Below are positions 34,598-43,713 of a stretch of DNA of 64,000 nt, in pieces. The notes under the pieces were generated by a model, which did no database searches, was not told the origin of the DNA, and saw only the letters and a program-made list of their open reading frames with translations. This stretch comes from Peteryoungia rhizophila. Its GTDB lineage: Bacteria > Pseudomonadota > Alphaproteobacteria > Rhizobiales > Rhizobiaceae. Location: NCBI RefSeq assembly GCF_004912145.1, contig NZ_STGT01000005.1, positions 62,001-126,000 on the forward strand, written 5' to 3'. The translations under genes were made by a program, and so were the position numbers. Position 1 is the first letter of the stretch; every line of letters begins with the position of its first letter.

Positions 34598-35734
34598 TCA
34601 CCGATCGTAGACGGCAGCACGGAGCATCTCCGGATAAGCGCCGTTGCAGCCTTCGAGCGCATTGTTGGTGAGGCTGACCACAGTGAGCCTCTCGGCCGGA
34701 TCAATGAACCAGGTATTGCCATAGACACCGCCCCACTGGATGACACCTTTCGGCAAAGCGGTTCCCGCTGCGGCCGGGTCCGTGACCAGCCCTCCGACAA
34801 AGGTGAAGCGATAGCCTGGCTCACCTTCGAGGTTCGCGATCTGGTTGGAGAGCGCGGCTTTGGCCAAGGTCGCAGGCAAAAGACCCGCTCCGTCCTGTCG
34901 CAACATTTCGAGCAGACGCATCACATCCTGCGCTGTGCCTGCCATCCCCGTCCCGCCCGACTGGAAGGCCCTGGGGTTGAAGATGCGGCTCGGCGAAAAG
35001 ACAGTCCGCCAGTTGTCCTCGTCGCCGCTGACCCAGGGGTCCGGCATGCGAACGGGTCGACCCGGATGATCGGCATAGGCAACTGCAAGGCGCGCGGGAT
35101 CCATCACATGGAAGCGCGCATCGGCCATGCCAAGCGGGCCGGCGACATGATGGGCGACGGCATCTTCAAGCGTCCCTCCATGGAGGGCAACAAGGACTCC
35201 GCCGAGAATGTCGGTGGCAAAGGAATAGGCCCAGCGACTGCCAGGCTCGAAGGCGAGCGGGATGGCATTGTGGCGGCTGAAATTGTCTTCGAGGCTGAGA
35301 TCCGTATTGCCGAGGCCCAGCGTCATGCGCTGTCCCTCGGGCAGGAGCTCCAGTGCCGGATCGTAGAGAAGACCGGATGTGTGGGTGAGGAGATGGCGGA
35401 TGGTGATCGCGCCCTCGCGACCATCAGGCGCCTTCGGTCTGAACCAGGGCAGATAGTGCGAGACGCGATCGTCGAGCTTGAGCAGCCCTTTCTCGATCAT
35501 CGCAAGGGCCGTGACCGCAACGACCGGCTTGGTGACGGAGGCATAGCGGAAGATCGCATCGAGGCGGACAGGCATACCGGCTTCGCGATCGGCAAAACCC
35601 GCCGCCTTTTCCAGGATCGGTTCGCCGTCCTGGTACACTAGCACCACGGCGCCCGTGATGCGTTCTTCCTCGATCACCCTGTCGATCAGGGCATCCACGC
35701 GTGCGGCAATACTCACGTTCTCAAAACCTCCCAA
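34598..35734 (-). CDS. serine hydrolase, beta-lactamase/class C (EstB-like) family
   Basis: A 378-aa protein with SVTK (the SxxK nucleophile motif, after YA), YSF (in place of YxN) and a C-terminal QWGGVYGNTWF region replacing KTG, as in esterase-type members of this family. No signal peptide is evident, so it is probably a cytoplasmic esterase rather than a true beta-lactamase. A GTG start six codons in (35716) is possible. It converges with dxr and follows hemA on the same strand after a terminator. Confidence 0.8.
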   Translation of the reverse strand: MGGFENVSIAARVDALIDRVIEEERITGAVVLVYQDGEPILEKAAGFADREAGMPVRLDAIFRYASVTKPVVAVTALAMIEKGLLKLDDRVSHYLPWFRPKAPDGREGAITIRHLLTHTSGLLYDPALELLPEGQRMTLGLGNTDLSLEDNFSRHNAIPLAFEPGSRWAYSFATDILGGVLVALHGGTLEDAVAHHVAGPLGMADARFHVMDPARLAVAYADHPGRPVRMPDPWVSGDEDNWRTVFSPSRIFNPRAFQSGGTGMAGTAQDVMRLLEMLRQDGAGLLPATLAKAALSNQIANLEGEPGYRFTFVGGLVTDPAAAGTALPKGVIQWGGVYGNTWFIDPAERLTVVSLTNNALEGCNGAYPEMLRAAVYDR

Positions 35735-35736
35735 TG

Positions 35737-35768
35737 AAAAATGCGGGCCCCATTTCCGGAACCCGCAT
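35737..35768 (-). terminator. intrinsic terminator of hemA
   Basis: Minus strand: ATGCGGG (35768-35762) and CCCGCAT (35747-35741) around a 14-nt loop, followed by TTTTC. It sits 27 nt after the hemA stop. Confidence 0.75.
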
Positions 35769-35794
35769 CTTTATGAAGGTCTGCTATGGGTCGA

Positions 35795-37009
35795 TCAAGC
35801 CACCGCGCGAGCGAGCGCGCAGCGCGACCAGAGCTGGTGCAGCGAGCCGACCAGATGTTCGAGATCGGCGTCCGAATGCAAAGGCGTCGGCGTGATGCGC
35901 AGCCGCTCGGTCTTTTTCGGGACCGTCGGATAGTTGATCGGCTGCACATAGATGGAACAGTTGTCGAGAAGCAGGTCGGAGATCCACTTGCACTTCGACG
36001 CATCACCAACCAGCACCGGCACGATATGGCTCGGGTTCGGCATGTGCGGAATGCCGGCCTTGTCGAGCATGAAGCGCAGACGGCGCACGCGCTCCTGATG
36101 GGCGAAGCGCTCGACCTGGCTGGTCTTGAGATGGCGGATCGAGGCGACCGCACCGGCGGCCAGCGCCGGCGGCAGAGCCGTGGTGAAGATGAAGCCGGAG
36201 GCGAAGGAGCGGACGAAATCACAGAGCGCGGTGGAGGCGGCGATGTAACCGCCCATCACGCCAAAGGCCTTGCCAAGCGTGCCTTCGATCACCGTCAGGC
36301 GGTGCATCAGGCCTTCGCGTTCGGCAATGCCGCCGCCATGGGCGCCGTACATGCCAACTGCATGAACTTCGTCGAGATAGGTCATCGCGCCATACTTGTC
36401 GGCGAGATCACAGATTTCCTTGATTGGCGCGATATCGCCATCCATCGAATAGACGGACTCAAACGCGATCATTTTTGGCGCGCGGGGATCGGCAGCGGCG
36501 AGCTTGGCTTCCAGATCCTTGACGTCGTTGTGCTTCCAGATGACGCGTTCGGCCTTGGAATGGCGGATGCCTTCGATCATCGACGCGTGGTTCAGCGCGT
36601 CGGAGAAGATGATCAGGCCAGGGATCTTGGCGCCGAGCGTGCCCAGGGCCGCCCAATTCGAGACATAACCCGAGGTGAAGATCAGAGCCGATTCCTTGCC
36701 GTGCAGATCGGCGAGCTCACGCTCGAGCAGAACGTGGTAGTGGTTGGTGCCAGAGATATTCCGGGTGCCTCCCGCACCCGCGCCACAGTCGTCGATCGCC
36801 TTTTTCATGGCATCGATGACAATGGGGTTCTGGCCCATGCCGAGATAGTCATTGGAGCACCAGACGGTGACATCCTGAGTGCCGTTTTCGGTGTAGCGGG
36901 TGGCGCGGGGGAAATTGCCCCGCTGGCGTTCGAGATCAGCGAAGACGCGGTAGCGGCCTTCCTCGTGAAGTCCTGCCAGCTGCTCCGTGAAAAACGCCTC
37001 GAAATCCAT
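35795..37009 (-). CDS. hemA: 5-aminolevulinate synthase
   Basis: Condenses glycine and succinyl-CoA to 5-aminolevulinate (C4/Shemin route), the entry to haem and cobalamin precursors. The 404-aa product has [65 protein letters not shown] and the PLP-lysine region [21 protein letters not shown] (ATG 37007-37009) is the usual rhizobial start; in-frame codons up to 37072 are not conserved. An FNR/FixK-type box lies 148 nt upstream, which fits oxygen control of hemA known in rhizobia and Agrobacterium. Confidence 0.96.
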   Translation of the reverse strand: MDFEAFFTEQLAGLHEEGRYRVFADLERQRGNFPRATRYTENGTQDVTVWCSNDYLGMGQNPIVIDAMKKAIDDCGAGAGGTRNISGTNHYHVLLERELADLHGKESALIFTSGYVSNWAALGTLGAKIPGLIIFSDALNHASMIEGIRHSKAERVIWKHNDVKDLEAKLAAADPRAPKMIAFESVYSMDGDIAPIKEICDLADKYGAMTYLDEVHAVGMYGAHGGGIAEREGLMHRLTVIEGTLGKAFGVMGGYIAASTALCDFVRSFASGFIFTTALPPALAAGAVASIRHLKTSQVERFAHQERVRRLRFMLDKAGIPHMPNPSHIVPVLVGDASKCKWISDLLLDNCSIYVQPINYPTVPKKTERLRITPTPLHSDADLEHLVGSLHQLWSRCALARAVA

Positions 37010-37156
37010 TCCTGTCACTCCTGTATTTGATACCCTTTTGAGTATCTCGGGCAGCGCGGTCAACCCCGCCATTGTACATTCATTCTAAACTGCGACAAAT
37101 GGCGCGAACATTAGAATTATCACATAGAGATACTAACGGATTGTGCCAAGGCGAAA

Positions 37157-37170
37157 TTGATCTGCGTCAA
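37157..37170. promoter_or_regulatory. FNR/FixK-type anaerobox upstream of hemA
   Basis: TTGAT (37157-37161), four bases, GTCAA (37166-37170): one base off the ideal TTGAT-N4-ATCAA palindrome. It lies in the 221-nt gap between the coxM-like stop and hemA. The rest of that gap is AT-richer than its surroundings and holds no gene. Confidence 0.65.
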
Positions 37171-37230
37171 TCTTGGAGAAAAAGGACGGCCGAAGCCGCC
37201 CTTGTCCGCAGTCTTGGAAGGTCCAGGACC

Positions 37231-38031
37231 TCAGGCCGCCTGGACCGCCCGTTTCGCCATGACCCGGATCAGGTTTGCCCGGTATTCGGCCGTGCAATGC
37301 ATGTCCGACATCAGATCCGACGGATCGATCTCGACACCCGCGACAGCCTCCGGTGACCAGTTGGCCGAGAGCGCGGCCTCCAGTCCGGCATGGCGGAAGA
37401 CGCCTGACGATCCGGCACCGGTCACGGCGACACGAACGCCACCGGCGCCCTTCGAGACGAAGACCCCGGTCATGGCATAGCGGGAAGCCGGATTGGCGAA
37501 CTTGGCGTAACCTGCCTTTTCCGGAGCGTCAAAGCGGATCGCCGTGATGATCTCGTCATCGGCGAGTGCCGTCTCGAACAGGCTGACAAAGAAGTCGTCA
37601 GCAACGATCTCCCGGGTATTGGTGACGACAGTCGCCCCGAGCGCCAACACGGCAGATGGGTAATCGGCGGCCGGATCGTCATTGGCGACGGAGCCGCCGA
37701 TCGTGCCCATGTGGCGGACATGCGGGTCACCGATCATCGAGGCCAGATGACAGAGTGCCGGACAGACCGCGCGGATGGCCGCTGAGGTGGCGACCTCAGC
37801 ATGAGTGACGCCAGCTCCGATCGTAACTCGCCGCCCCTCGACCTTGAGGCCCTTGAGGGTCTCGATGTGCCGGAGATCGATCAGATCCGAAGGCTGGGCC
37901 AGACGCTGCTTGAGCGCCGCAATCAGCGTCTGGCCGCCGGCGATGAACTTGCCGTCCTCGGCACCGGAGAGAAGCTTGCCGGCATCCTCGATCGACGAGG
38001 CGCGGTGATAGCTGGTGGAATAGAGCTGCAT
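37231..38031 (-). CDS. coxM: molybdenum hydroxylase FAD-binding subunit (CoxM-like)
   Basis: A 266-aa FAD-domain protein passing electrons from Fe-S centres to an acceptor. FIAGGQTLIAALKQRLAQP and the HMGTIGGSVANDDPAADYP segment are the two flavin-contacting motifs of the xanthine oxidase/CODH medium subunit. ATG 38029-38031 follows AGGAGAGG. It is the last gene of coxS-coxL-coxM; 14 nt separate it from coxL. Confidence 0.88.
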   Translation of the reverse strand: MQLYSTSYHRASSIEDAGKLLSGAEDGKFIAGGQTLIAALKQRLAQPSDLIDLRHIETLKGLKVEGRRVTIGAGVTHAEVATSAAIRAVCPALCHLASMIGDPHVRHMGTIGGSVANDDPAADYPSAVLALGATVVTNTREIVADDFFVSLFETALADDEIITAIRFDAPEKAGYAKFANPASRYAMTGVFVSKGAGGVRVAVTGAGSSGVFRHAGLEAALSANWSPEAVAGVEIDPSDLMSDMHCTAEYRANLIRVMAKRAVQAA

Positions 38032-38045
38032 GATCCTCTCCTCCC

Positions 38046-40412
38046 TTATTCGGCGGCCTGGCGGGTCGCATTGGCCTGGAGCGCGCTCCAGACAGCAAGC
38101 GGCGTCGCCGGCATGTTGAGGTTGTTGTTGCTGATCGCGTCCGTGATCGCGTTGATCAGCGCCGGCGGCGAACCGATGGCACCGGCCTCGCCACAGCCCT
38201 TGATGCCGAGCGGATTCCCCGGGCACGGCGTGTTCTGGTGCGAGACGTTGAAGGACGGCAGATCGTCGGCACGCGGCATGGCATAGTCCATGTAGCTTGC
38301 CGTCAGCAACTGACCGGTCTGCGGATCATAATGCACGGCCTCCAGCAATGCCTGGCCGATGCCTTGCGCGATACCGCCATGCACCTGGCCCTCGACGATC
38401 ATCGGGTTGATGATGTTGCCGAAGTCGTCCGCCGCAACGAACTGCACGATCTCGGTCTTGCCGGTTTCCGGATCGACCTCGACCTCTGCGATGTAGCAAC
38501 CGGCCGGGAAGGTGAAGTTTGAGGGATCGTAGAAGGCACCCTCCTTCAAGCCCGGCTCCATGCCGGACGGCAGGTTGTGCGCGGTATAGGCGGCAAGCGC
38601 CACTTGGAACCAGGGCAGCGTCTTGTCGGTCCCGGCGACCTTGAGCTCGCCGTTCTCGATGACGATGTCGCTCTCGTCGGCTTCCATCAGATGGGCCGCG
38701 ATCTTCTTCGCCTTGGCTTCGACCTTGTCGAGCGCCTTGACGATGGCCGACATGCCAACGGCACCGGAGCGTGAGCCATAAGTGCCCATGCCCATCTGCA
38801 CCTTGTCGGTGTCGCCATGCACGATGGAGACATTGTCGATTGGCAGGCCGAAGCGTTCGGAGACGAGCTGGGCGAAGGTGGTCTCGTGACCCTGGCCATG
38901 GCTGTGCGAGCCAGTGAGCACTTCGACCGTACCGACTGCGTTGACGCGGACCTCAGCCGATTCCCACAAGCCGACGCCCGCCCCGAGCGAACCGACCGCT
39001 GCCGACGGCGCGATACCGCAGGCCTCGATATAGCAGCTCATGCCGATACCGCGCAGCTTGCCGCGGCGGGCAGCCTCGGCCTTGCGGGCGGGGAAGCCGT
39101 TCCAATCGACAGCACTCATGGCTGCATCCAGCGAGGCGTCGTAATCACCAGCGTCGTAACACATGATCACAGGCGTCTGGTACGGGAAGGTGCGGACGAA
39201 ATTCTGCCGGCGCAGGTCTGCCGGAGAGACGCCCAGTTCACGCGCGGCCGTCTCGACGGTACGTTCCAGGAGATAGGTCGCTTCGGGTCGCCCGGCGCCG
39301 CGATAGGCGTCGACTGGCACCGTGTTGGTGTAGACGGTACGGACATTGGCGTGGATCGCCGGGATCGCATACTGGCCAGACAGCAGCGTGGCATAGAGAT
39401 AGGTCGGCACGGACGACGAGAAAAGCGACATGTAAGCGCCGAGATTGGCGATCGTATCGACCTTCAGCCCGATGATGTTGTTGTCCTTGTCGAAGGCCAT
39501 CTTGACCTTGGAGACATGGTCGCGACCATGGGCATCGGTGAGGAAGGCCTCCGTCCGGTCCGATGTCCACTTGACCGGCACGCCGGTTTTCTTCGAGGCC
39601 CAGAGACAGACGATCTCTTCGGGATAGATGTAGATCTTCGAGCCGAAGCCACCGCCGACATCGGGTGCGATCACGCGCAGCTTGTGTTCGGGCGCGACAT
39701 TGTAGAAGGCGCTCATCACCAAGCGTGCGACATGCGGGTTCTGCGAGGTGGTGTAGCAGGTGTAGTGGTCTTCCGCCCCGTCATAGATGCCGAGCGTCGC
39801 GCGCGGCTCCATCGGGTTCGGCGAGAGGCGGTTGTTGAAGATTTCGATCTCGGTGACATGGGCCGCCCGTGCGATCGCCGCGTCCGCCAAGGCACTGTCG
39901 CCGATCTCCCAGTCGAAGATCAGGTTGCCGGGGGCTTCCGGATGGATCTGTGGCGCGCCTGATTTCAGCGCATCGACAGCACCGGTGACGACAGGCAATT
40001 CCTCGTATTCGACGACGACGGCTTCGGAGGCATCGCGGGCCTCGCCCATGCTGTCAGCCACGACGATGGCGACGGCATCGCCGACATAGCGCACGGTTTC
40101 ATGGGCCAGCGGCCGCCAGGCGCCCATTTTCATCGGCGTGCCATCCTTGGAATGCACCATCCAGCCGCAGATCAGATTGCCGATACCGTCGGCCAGCAGC
40201 TGCTTGCCATCCAGAACATCAATGACACCAGGCATGGCCTTGGCAGCAGACACGTCGATCGACGTGATCTTGGCATGGGCATAGGGCGAACGGACGAAAT
40301 AGGCATATTTCATGCCGGGGACGACCATGTCGTCCGTATACCGGCCCTTGCCGGTCAGAAAACGCTTGTCTTCCTTGCGCGCAACCCGTGCGCCGATTCC
40401 TTCAACACCCAT
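38046..40412 (-). CDS. coxL: molybdopterin-binding large subunit, form II CODH-like (CoxL)
   Basis: A 788-aa catalytic subunit of the xanthine dehydrogenase/aldehyde oxidase superfamily. The active-site loop reads AYRGAGRPE (about residues 367-375), the form II signature; true aerobic CO dehydrogenase (form I) has AYRCSFR with the Cu-bound cysteine, which is absent here. Also PDVGGGFGSK, GSHSHGQGHET and the C-terminal KGCGEAGAIGSP with the catalytic Glu. Gene order S-L-M also matches form II. The substrate is uncertain: CO oxidation by form II is disputed, and other aromatic or aldehyde substrates are possible. Confidence 0.9.
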   Translation of the reverse strand: MGVEGIGARVARKEDKRFLTGKGRYTDDMVVPGMKYAYFVRSPYAHAKITSIDVSAAKAMPGVIDVLDGKQLLADGIGNLICGWMVHSKDGTPMKMGAWRPLAHETVRYVGDAVAIVVADSMGEARDASEAVVVEYEELPVVTGAVDALKSGAPQIHPEAPGNLIFDWEIGDSALADAAIARAAHVTEIEIFNNRLSPNPMEPRATLGIYDGAEDHYTCYTTSQNPHVARLVMSAFYNVAPEHKLRVIAPDVGGGFGSKIYIYPEEIVCLWASKKTGVPVKWTSDRTEAFLTDAHGRDHVSKVKMAFDKDNNIIGLKVDTIANLGAYMSLFSSSVPTYLYATLLSGQYAIPAIHANVRTVYTNTVPVDAYRGAGRPEATYLLERTVETAARELGVSPADLRRQNFVRTFPYQTPVIMCYDAGDYDASLDAAMSAVDWNGFPARKAEAARRGKLRGIGMSCYIEACGIAPSAAVGSLGAGVGLWESAEVRVNAVGTVEVLTGSHSHGQGHETTFAQLVSERFGLPIDNVSIVHGDTDKVQMGMGTYGSRSGAVGMSAIVKALDKVEAKAKKIAAHLMEADESDIVIENGELKVAGTDKTLPWFQVALAAYTAHNLPSGMEPGLKEGAFYDPSNFTFPAGCYIAEVEVDPETGKTEIVQFVAADDFGNIINPMIVEGQVHGGIAQGIGQALLEAVHYDPQTGQLLTASYMDYAMPRADDLPSFNVSHQNTPCPGNPLGIKGCGEAGAIGSPPALINAITDAISNNNLNMPATPLAVWSALQANATRQAAE

Positions 40413-40526
40413 TGTCTTCTCCTCCAGAGAAACAGGACTTCAGGCAGACGGACAGAGGCAGTGCAGTCGGCATCAGAGAGGCCTTGGTCAGGCTCTCGGT
40501 CGCGGCGACCCGAACTGCCGAAGTCC

Positions 40527-41015
40527 TTATTCGGCGGCCTGGCGGCCAGCGGTCATCGCTTCATTGGCCGACAGCACGGCCTTGACGATGTTGTGGTAGC
40601 CTGTGCAGCGACAGATATTGCCTTCGAGTTCGTGGCGGACGGTGGCCTCATCAAGCGCACCGTTGTGACGACAGATCATGTCGAGCGCCGTCATCACCAT
40701 GCCCGGCGTGCAGAAGCCGCATTGCAGGCCGTGATGCTCCTTGAACGCCGCCTGAACCGGATGCAGCTCGCCGCCGGAAGAGATACCCTCGATCGTCGTG
40801 ATCGAGGATCCCGACGCCTGGACGGCCAGGATCGAACAGCTCTTGATCGACTTGCCGTCCATGTGAACGACGCAGGTTCCGCATTGCGTGGTATCGCAAC
40901 CCACATGCGTTCCCGTCAGACCAAGCTTCTCGCGAATGAAATGCACGAGCAGGGTGCGATCCTCGCACTCTCCGCTCACTGTCCGGCCATTCACCGTCAG
41001 TGTCACTTTAGCCAT
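40527..41015 (-). CDS. coxS: molybdenum hydroxylase [2Fe-2S] small subunit (CoxS-like)
   Basis: A 162-aa electron-transfer subunit with two [2Fe-2S] clusters: plant-type ligands C40, C45, C48, C60 and the second set C99, C102, C135, C137 (CGFCTPG, CRCTG). Starts [10 protein letters not shown] at 41013-41015 with GAGGAGGAACA upstream. First gene of the S-L-M operon; a 114-nt gap separates it from coxL. No maturation genes (coxD-G) are nearby. Confidence 0.92.
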   Translation of the reverse strand: MAKVTLTVNGRTVSGECEDRTLLVHFIREKLGLTGTHVGCDTTQCGTCVVHMDGKSIKSCSILAVQASGSSITTIEGISSGGELHPVQAAFKEHHGLQCGFCTPGMVMTALDMICRHNGALDEATVRHELEGNICRCTGYHNIVKAVLSANEAMTAGRQAAE

Positions 41016-41335
41016 GTTGTTCCTCCTCGTGTCTCTCCCGGACACGGAGGGCATGGTGTGAGTTTTGTGTGACATGTGCAACCGTCCAAAGGGTCGCAAT
41101 TGAAAATTTTATGTGCCGCATTGCAGCATCAAACCGCCTGTAAATCCTGGGTTCATCTTCGATGCCGCATGCAAATGGAACACCTGTCAGGGTGTGAGCC
41201 GCGACCATGGACTTTCCCTTGGTCAAGGCTATGCTCATGCAAGCCGACGACCGCCCGGGGAGACACTGAGCGGCGTGGCATGCTGTCAAAAACAAGACCG
41301 GCTCGACCGGGCGCGTGGAACTTGGAGAGATGAAG
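41016..41335. other. 320-nt intergenic region between coxS and a small lipoprotein gene
   Basis: Divergent region. It must carry promoters for both directions, but I see no convincing sigma-70 or GGAAC-N16/17-GTT pair: GGAAC occurs at 41177-41181 without a correctly spaced GTT. Short hairpin-forming sequences (ACACC/GGTGT around 41180-41195) have no obvious role. No gene is seen. Confidence 0.5.
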
Positions 41336-41599
41336 ATGAAGAAAGCTCTTGTGCTGATGCTGGTCGGCCTTACGGTCGCAGGCTGCACCCAGACGGAACG
41401 CGGCGCGGGTATCGGCGCCGCCTCCGGCGCGATCATCGGTGGCATTGCCACAGGCAATGTCCGGGGCGCTGCAGTCGGCGCAGCAATCGGTGGCGTTGCC
41501 GGCGCAGTCATCGGCAATGTTTCGGAGCAGCCCGGACAGTGCTACTACCGCGACCGCTACGGCAACCGTTACATCGACGCCTGCCCGCGCGGCTACTGA
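41336..41599 (+). CDS. small glycine-zipper lipoprotein
   Basis: An 87-aa exported lipoprotein (signal MKKALVLMLVGL, lipobox VAGC) followed by a glycine-zipper core (GIGAASGAIIGGIATG and GAAVGAAIGGVAGAVIG) and a short C-terminal tail with two cysteines (GQCYYRDRYG, DACPRGY). It resembles the YMGG/17-kDa surface-antigen type zipper proteins of the outer membrane. ATG 41336 is preferred over 41330 for Shine-Dalgarno spacing (GGAG at 41324-41327). It has its own terminator. Confidence 0.82.
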   Translation: MKKALVLMLVGLTVAGCTQTERGAGIGAASGAIIGGIATGNVRGAAVGAAIGGVAGAVIGNVSEQPGQCYYRDRYGNRYIDACPRGY

Positions 41600-41622
41600 T
41601 ACGCGCGGCGAAAGCAGTTACG

Positions 41623-41656
41623 AAAAAGGCGGGGAGGCAACACTCCCCGCCTTTTT
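41623..41656 (+). terminator. intrinsic terminator of the glycine-zipper gene
   Basis: GGCGGGGAG (41628-41636) pairs perfectly with CTCCCCGCC (41643-41651), flanked by AAAAA and TTTTT. Confidence 0.88.
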
Positions 41657-41752
41657 CCATAAATGAGCAAAAAAGGGTATGCGTCTTTGCGCAATTACGC
41701 CTAAGTTGTCCGCCAGGCGGGGAAGTGCCTGACAGATCGCGATGAAAGCGAA

Positions 41753-43687
41753 ATGCCAAGACCGAGTGGATGGATATTGCCGAAGTTTAGTCATGCGTTC
41801 CGGCTCGGACTTGCTCTGACCGTTGTGAGCCCGTTATCCGTCGGGATCGCATCGCAGGCTCATGCCTTCGAGATCTTCGGCATTCGCCTGTTCGGCGGCG
41901 ACGAGGTCGACCGCGACATCATCGATCCCGTCGACTATGCCATCACGCTGGACACTGGTGATGCTGATCGCGCGCTGAGCAAATCACTCGAGCGCACGTC
42001 GCTGCTGGTGGCCGACGAGGAACAGCCTGTGTCCGGCGATCTCGGCCTTGTCATCAAGGCGCGCGACGACCGCGACAGGCTGATTGCCACCCTCTACGAA
42101 AACGCTCTCTATGGCGGCATCGTCACCGTCACCATCGACGGCCAGGACCTCGACAGCCTGCCACCCAATCCGACCTTCGACCGTTCGCGCCCGGTGCCCG
42201 TCTCTATCACCGTCCAGCCGGGACCGACATTCACACTGGGCGATGTGCGCCTGGAGGGTGATGCCGCGCGGCTCGATCCCGCCGAGTTCGATCTCGTGCG
42301 CGGGGACAAGGCAGGATCGCTGACGATTTTGAAGGCAGCCGAGGCAATAGCCCTGCAACTCAAGGAAGAAGGGCGGCCACTGACTGCCGTGACGCGGCGC
42401 GACGTCGTCGCCGACCACGAGACACAGACGGTTGATCTGACGATTGCAGTCGAAGCAGGCCCCGTGGCACCTCTCGGTGCAGTGACGGTGAAGGGCGCAC
42501 GGTCGGTAGACTCCGAATTCATCGCCTATTACTCCCGCCTCAGGCCCGGTCAGACCTATTCGCCCGAGCAGCTACGCAAGGCCGGTGAACGCCTGCGGAC
42601 GCTCGGTGTCTTCTCGTCGGTCACGGTCAATGAGACAGAGAGCCTCGAAGCGGACGGATCACTCCCTGTGGGTATCGTCGTCTCCGAAGGAAAACACCGC
42701 TATTTCGGCATCGGCGCAAGTTACTCGTCCGTCGACGGCGGCGGCATCGAAGGCTATTGGGGCCATCGCAATCTCTTCGGCGAGGCGGAATCACTCCGGA
42801 TCGAAGGTGCGGTGCGTGGCCTCGGCGAACTCGAGAATGTCAGCGACGTCTCCTCGCTCGACTACACGGCCGGGATAACCTTCATCAAGCCCGGTGCCTT
42901 CGTTCCTTCCGGAACGCTGGAAGCGAGCATCAAGGGCAGCACGCTCGAAACCGATTTTTACGACGCAGCCACTTTTACAGGTAAGGTGTCCTACGCCTAT
43001 GAACTGAGCGATTTCGATACCGTCAGCGCCGGCGTTTCGCTGGCCTATGACAGCATCGACGACGCCTTCGGCGATGACAACGAATACCTGACCTTCGGCG
43101 TGCCGATCGGCTACATCAGAGACACCCGTGACAACCGGCTGAATGCGACCGAGGGCCATTACGGCACGGTGACGCTGACCCCGAGCTACGACTTCTTTGG
43201 TCAGACCTTCTTCACCTCGCTAGAAGGCTCGATCTCGGCCTATTTCGGCTTCGGCGAGGAGGATCGTTTCGTGCTCGCCGGTCGCCTGAGCGCTGGCTCC
43301 CTGATCGGCGGCGGAGATCTCTCCGCCATCCCGGCGACACGGCGCTTCTTCTCCGGCGGCGGCGGCTCGGTACGCGGCTACGCCTTCCAGGAGATCACGC
43401 CCTACAGCGCCGCAGACGAAGGCACCGGCGGCCGCTCCTATGTAACGGCCAATCTGGAAGCCCGCATCAATGTGACGGATACGATCGGCATCGTGCCATT
43501 TCTCGATATCGGCACCGTCACGGACAACACCGTGCCCGATTTCAATGACATCAAGATGGGTGCAGGCGTCGGGCTGCGCTATATGACACCCTTCGGTCCC
43601 TTGCGACTGGATGTGGCAGTGCCGCTGGATCCTTATGATGGCGGCAGCCGTTATGCCATTTATGCCGGCATCGGCCAGAGCTTCTGA
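41753..43687 (+). CDS. tamA: translocation and assembly module outer-membrane protein TamA
   Basis: A 644-aa Omp85-family protein with signal peptide (through about residue 38, AHA), three POTRA-like domains (about residues 60-310, including LGDVRLEGDA and LGAVTVKGARSVD) and a 16-strand barrel. FSGGGGSVRGYAFQ is the conserved L6 loop (VRGF/Y), and the C-terminal strand ends in F (YAIYAGIGQSF). With TamB it forms a trans-envelope complex for outer-membrane protein or lipid transport. tamB follows after 26 nt. Confidence 0.93.
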   Translation: MPRPSGWILPKFSHAFRLGLALTVVSPLSVGIASQAHAFEIFGIRLFGGDEVDRDIIDPVDYAITLDTGDADRALSKSLERTSLLVADEEQPVSGDLGLVIKARDDRDRLIATLYENALYGGIVTVTIDGQDLDSLPPNPTFDRSRPVPVSITVQPGPTFTLGDVRLEGDAARLDPAEFDLVRGDKAGSLTILKAAEAIALQLKEEGRPLTAVTRRDVVADHETQTVDLTIAVEAGPVAPLGAVTVKGARSVDSEFIAYYSRLRPGQTYSPEQLRKAGERLRTLGVFSSVTVNETESLEADGSLPVGIVVSEGKHRYFGIGASYSSVDGGGIEGYWGHRNLFGEAESLRIEGAVRGLGELENVSDVSSLDYTAGITFIKPGAFVPSGTLEASIKGSTLETDFYDAATFTGKVSYAYELSDFDTVSAGVSLAYDSIDDAFGDDNEYLTFGVPIGYIRDTRDNRLNATEGHYGTVTLTPSYDFFGQTFFTSLEGSISAYFGFGEEDRFVLAGRLSAGSLIGGGDLSAIPATRRFFSGGGGSVRGYAFQEITPYSAADEGTGGRSYVTANLEARINVTDTIGIVPFLDIGTVTDNTVPDFNDIKMGAGVGLRYMTPFGPLRLDVAVPLDPYDGGSRYAIYAGIGQSF

Positions 43688-43713
43688 CGGCGCAAGACAG
43701 GACGATTGAAAGC

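Noticed and set aside
34598..35734. Calling the serine hydrolase a beta-lactamase resistance gene
   Set aside because: No signal peptide, no KTG and an altered YxN motif; this is the esterase-type branch.
38046..40412. Annotation as true aerobic CO dehydrogenase (form I)
   Set aside because: Active-site loop is AYRGAGR, lacking the Cu-binding cysteine of the AYRCSFR form I loop.
41177..41181. GGAAC upstream of the glycine-zipper lipoprotein
   Set aside because: No GTT at 16-17 bases, so not counted as a stress promoter.
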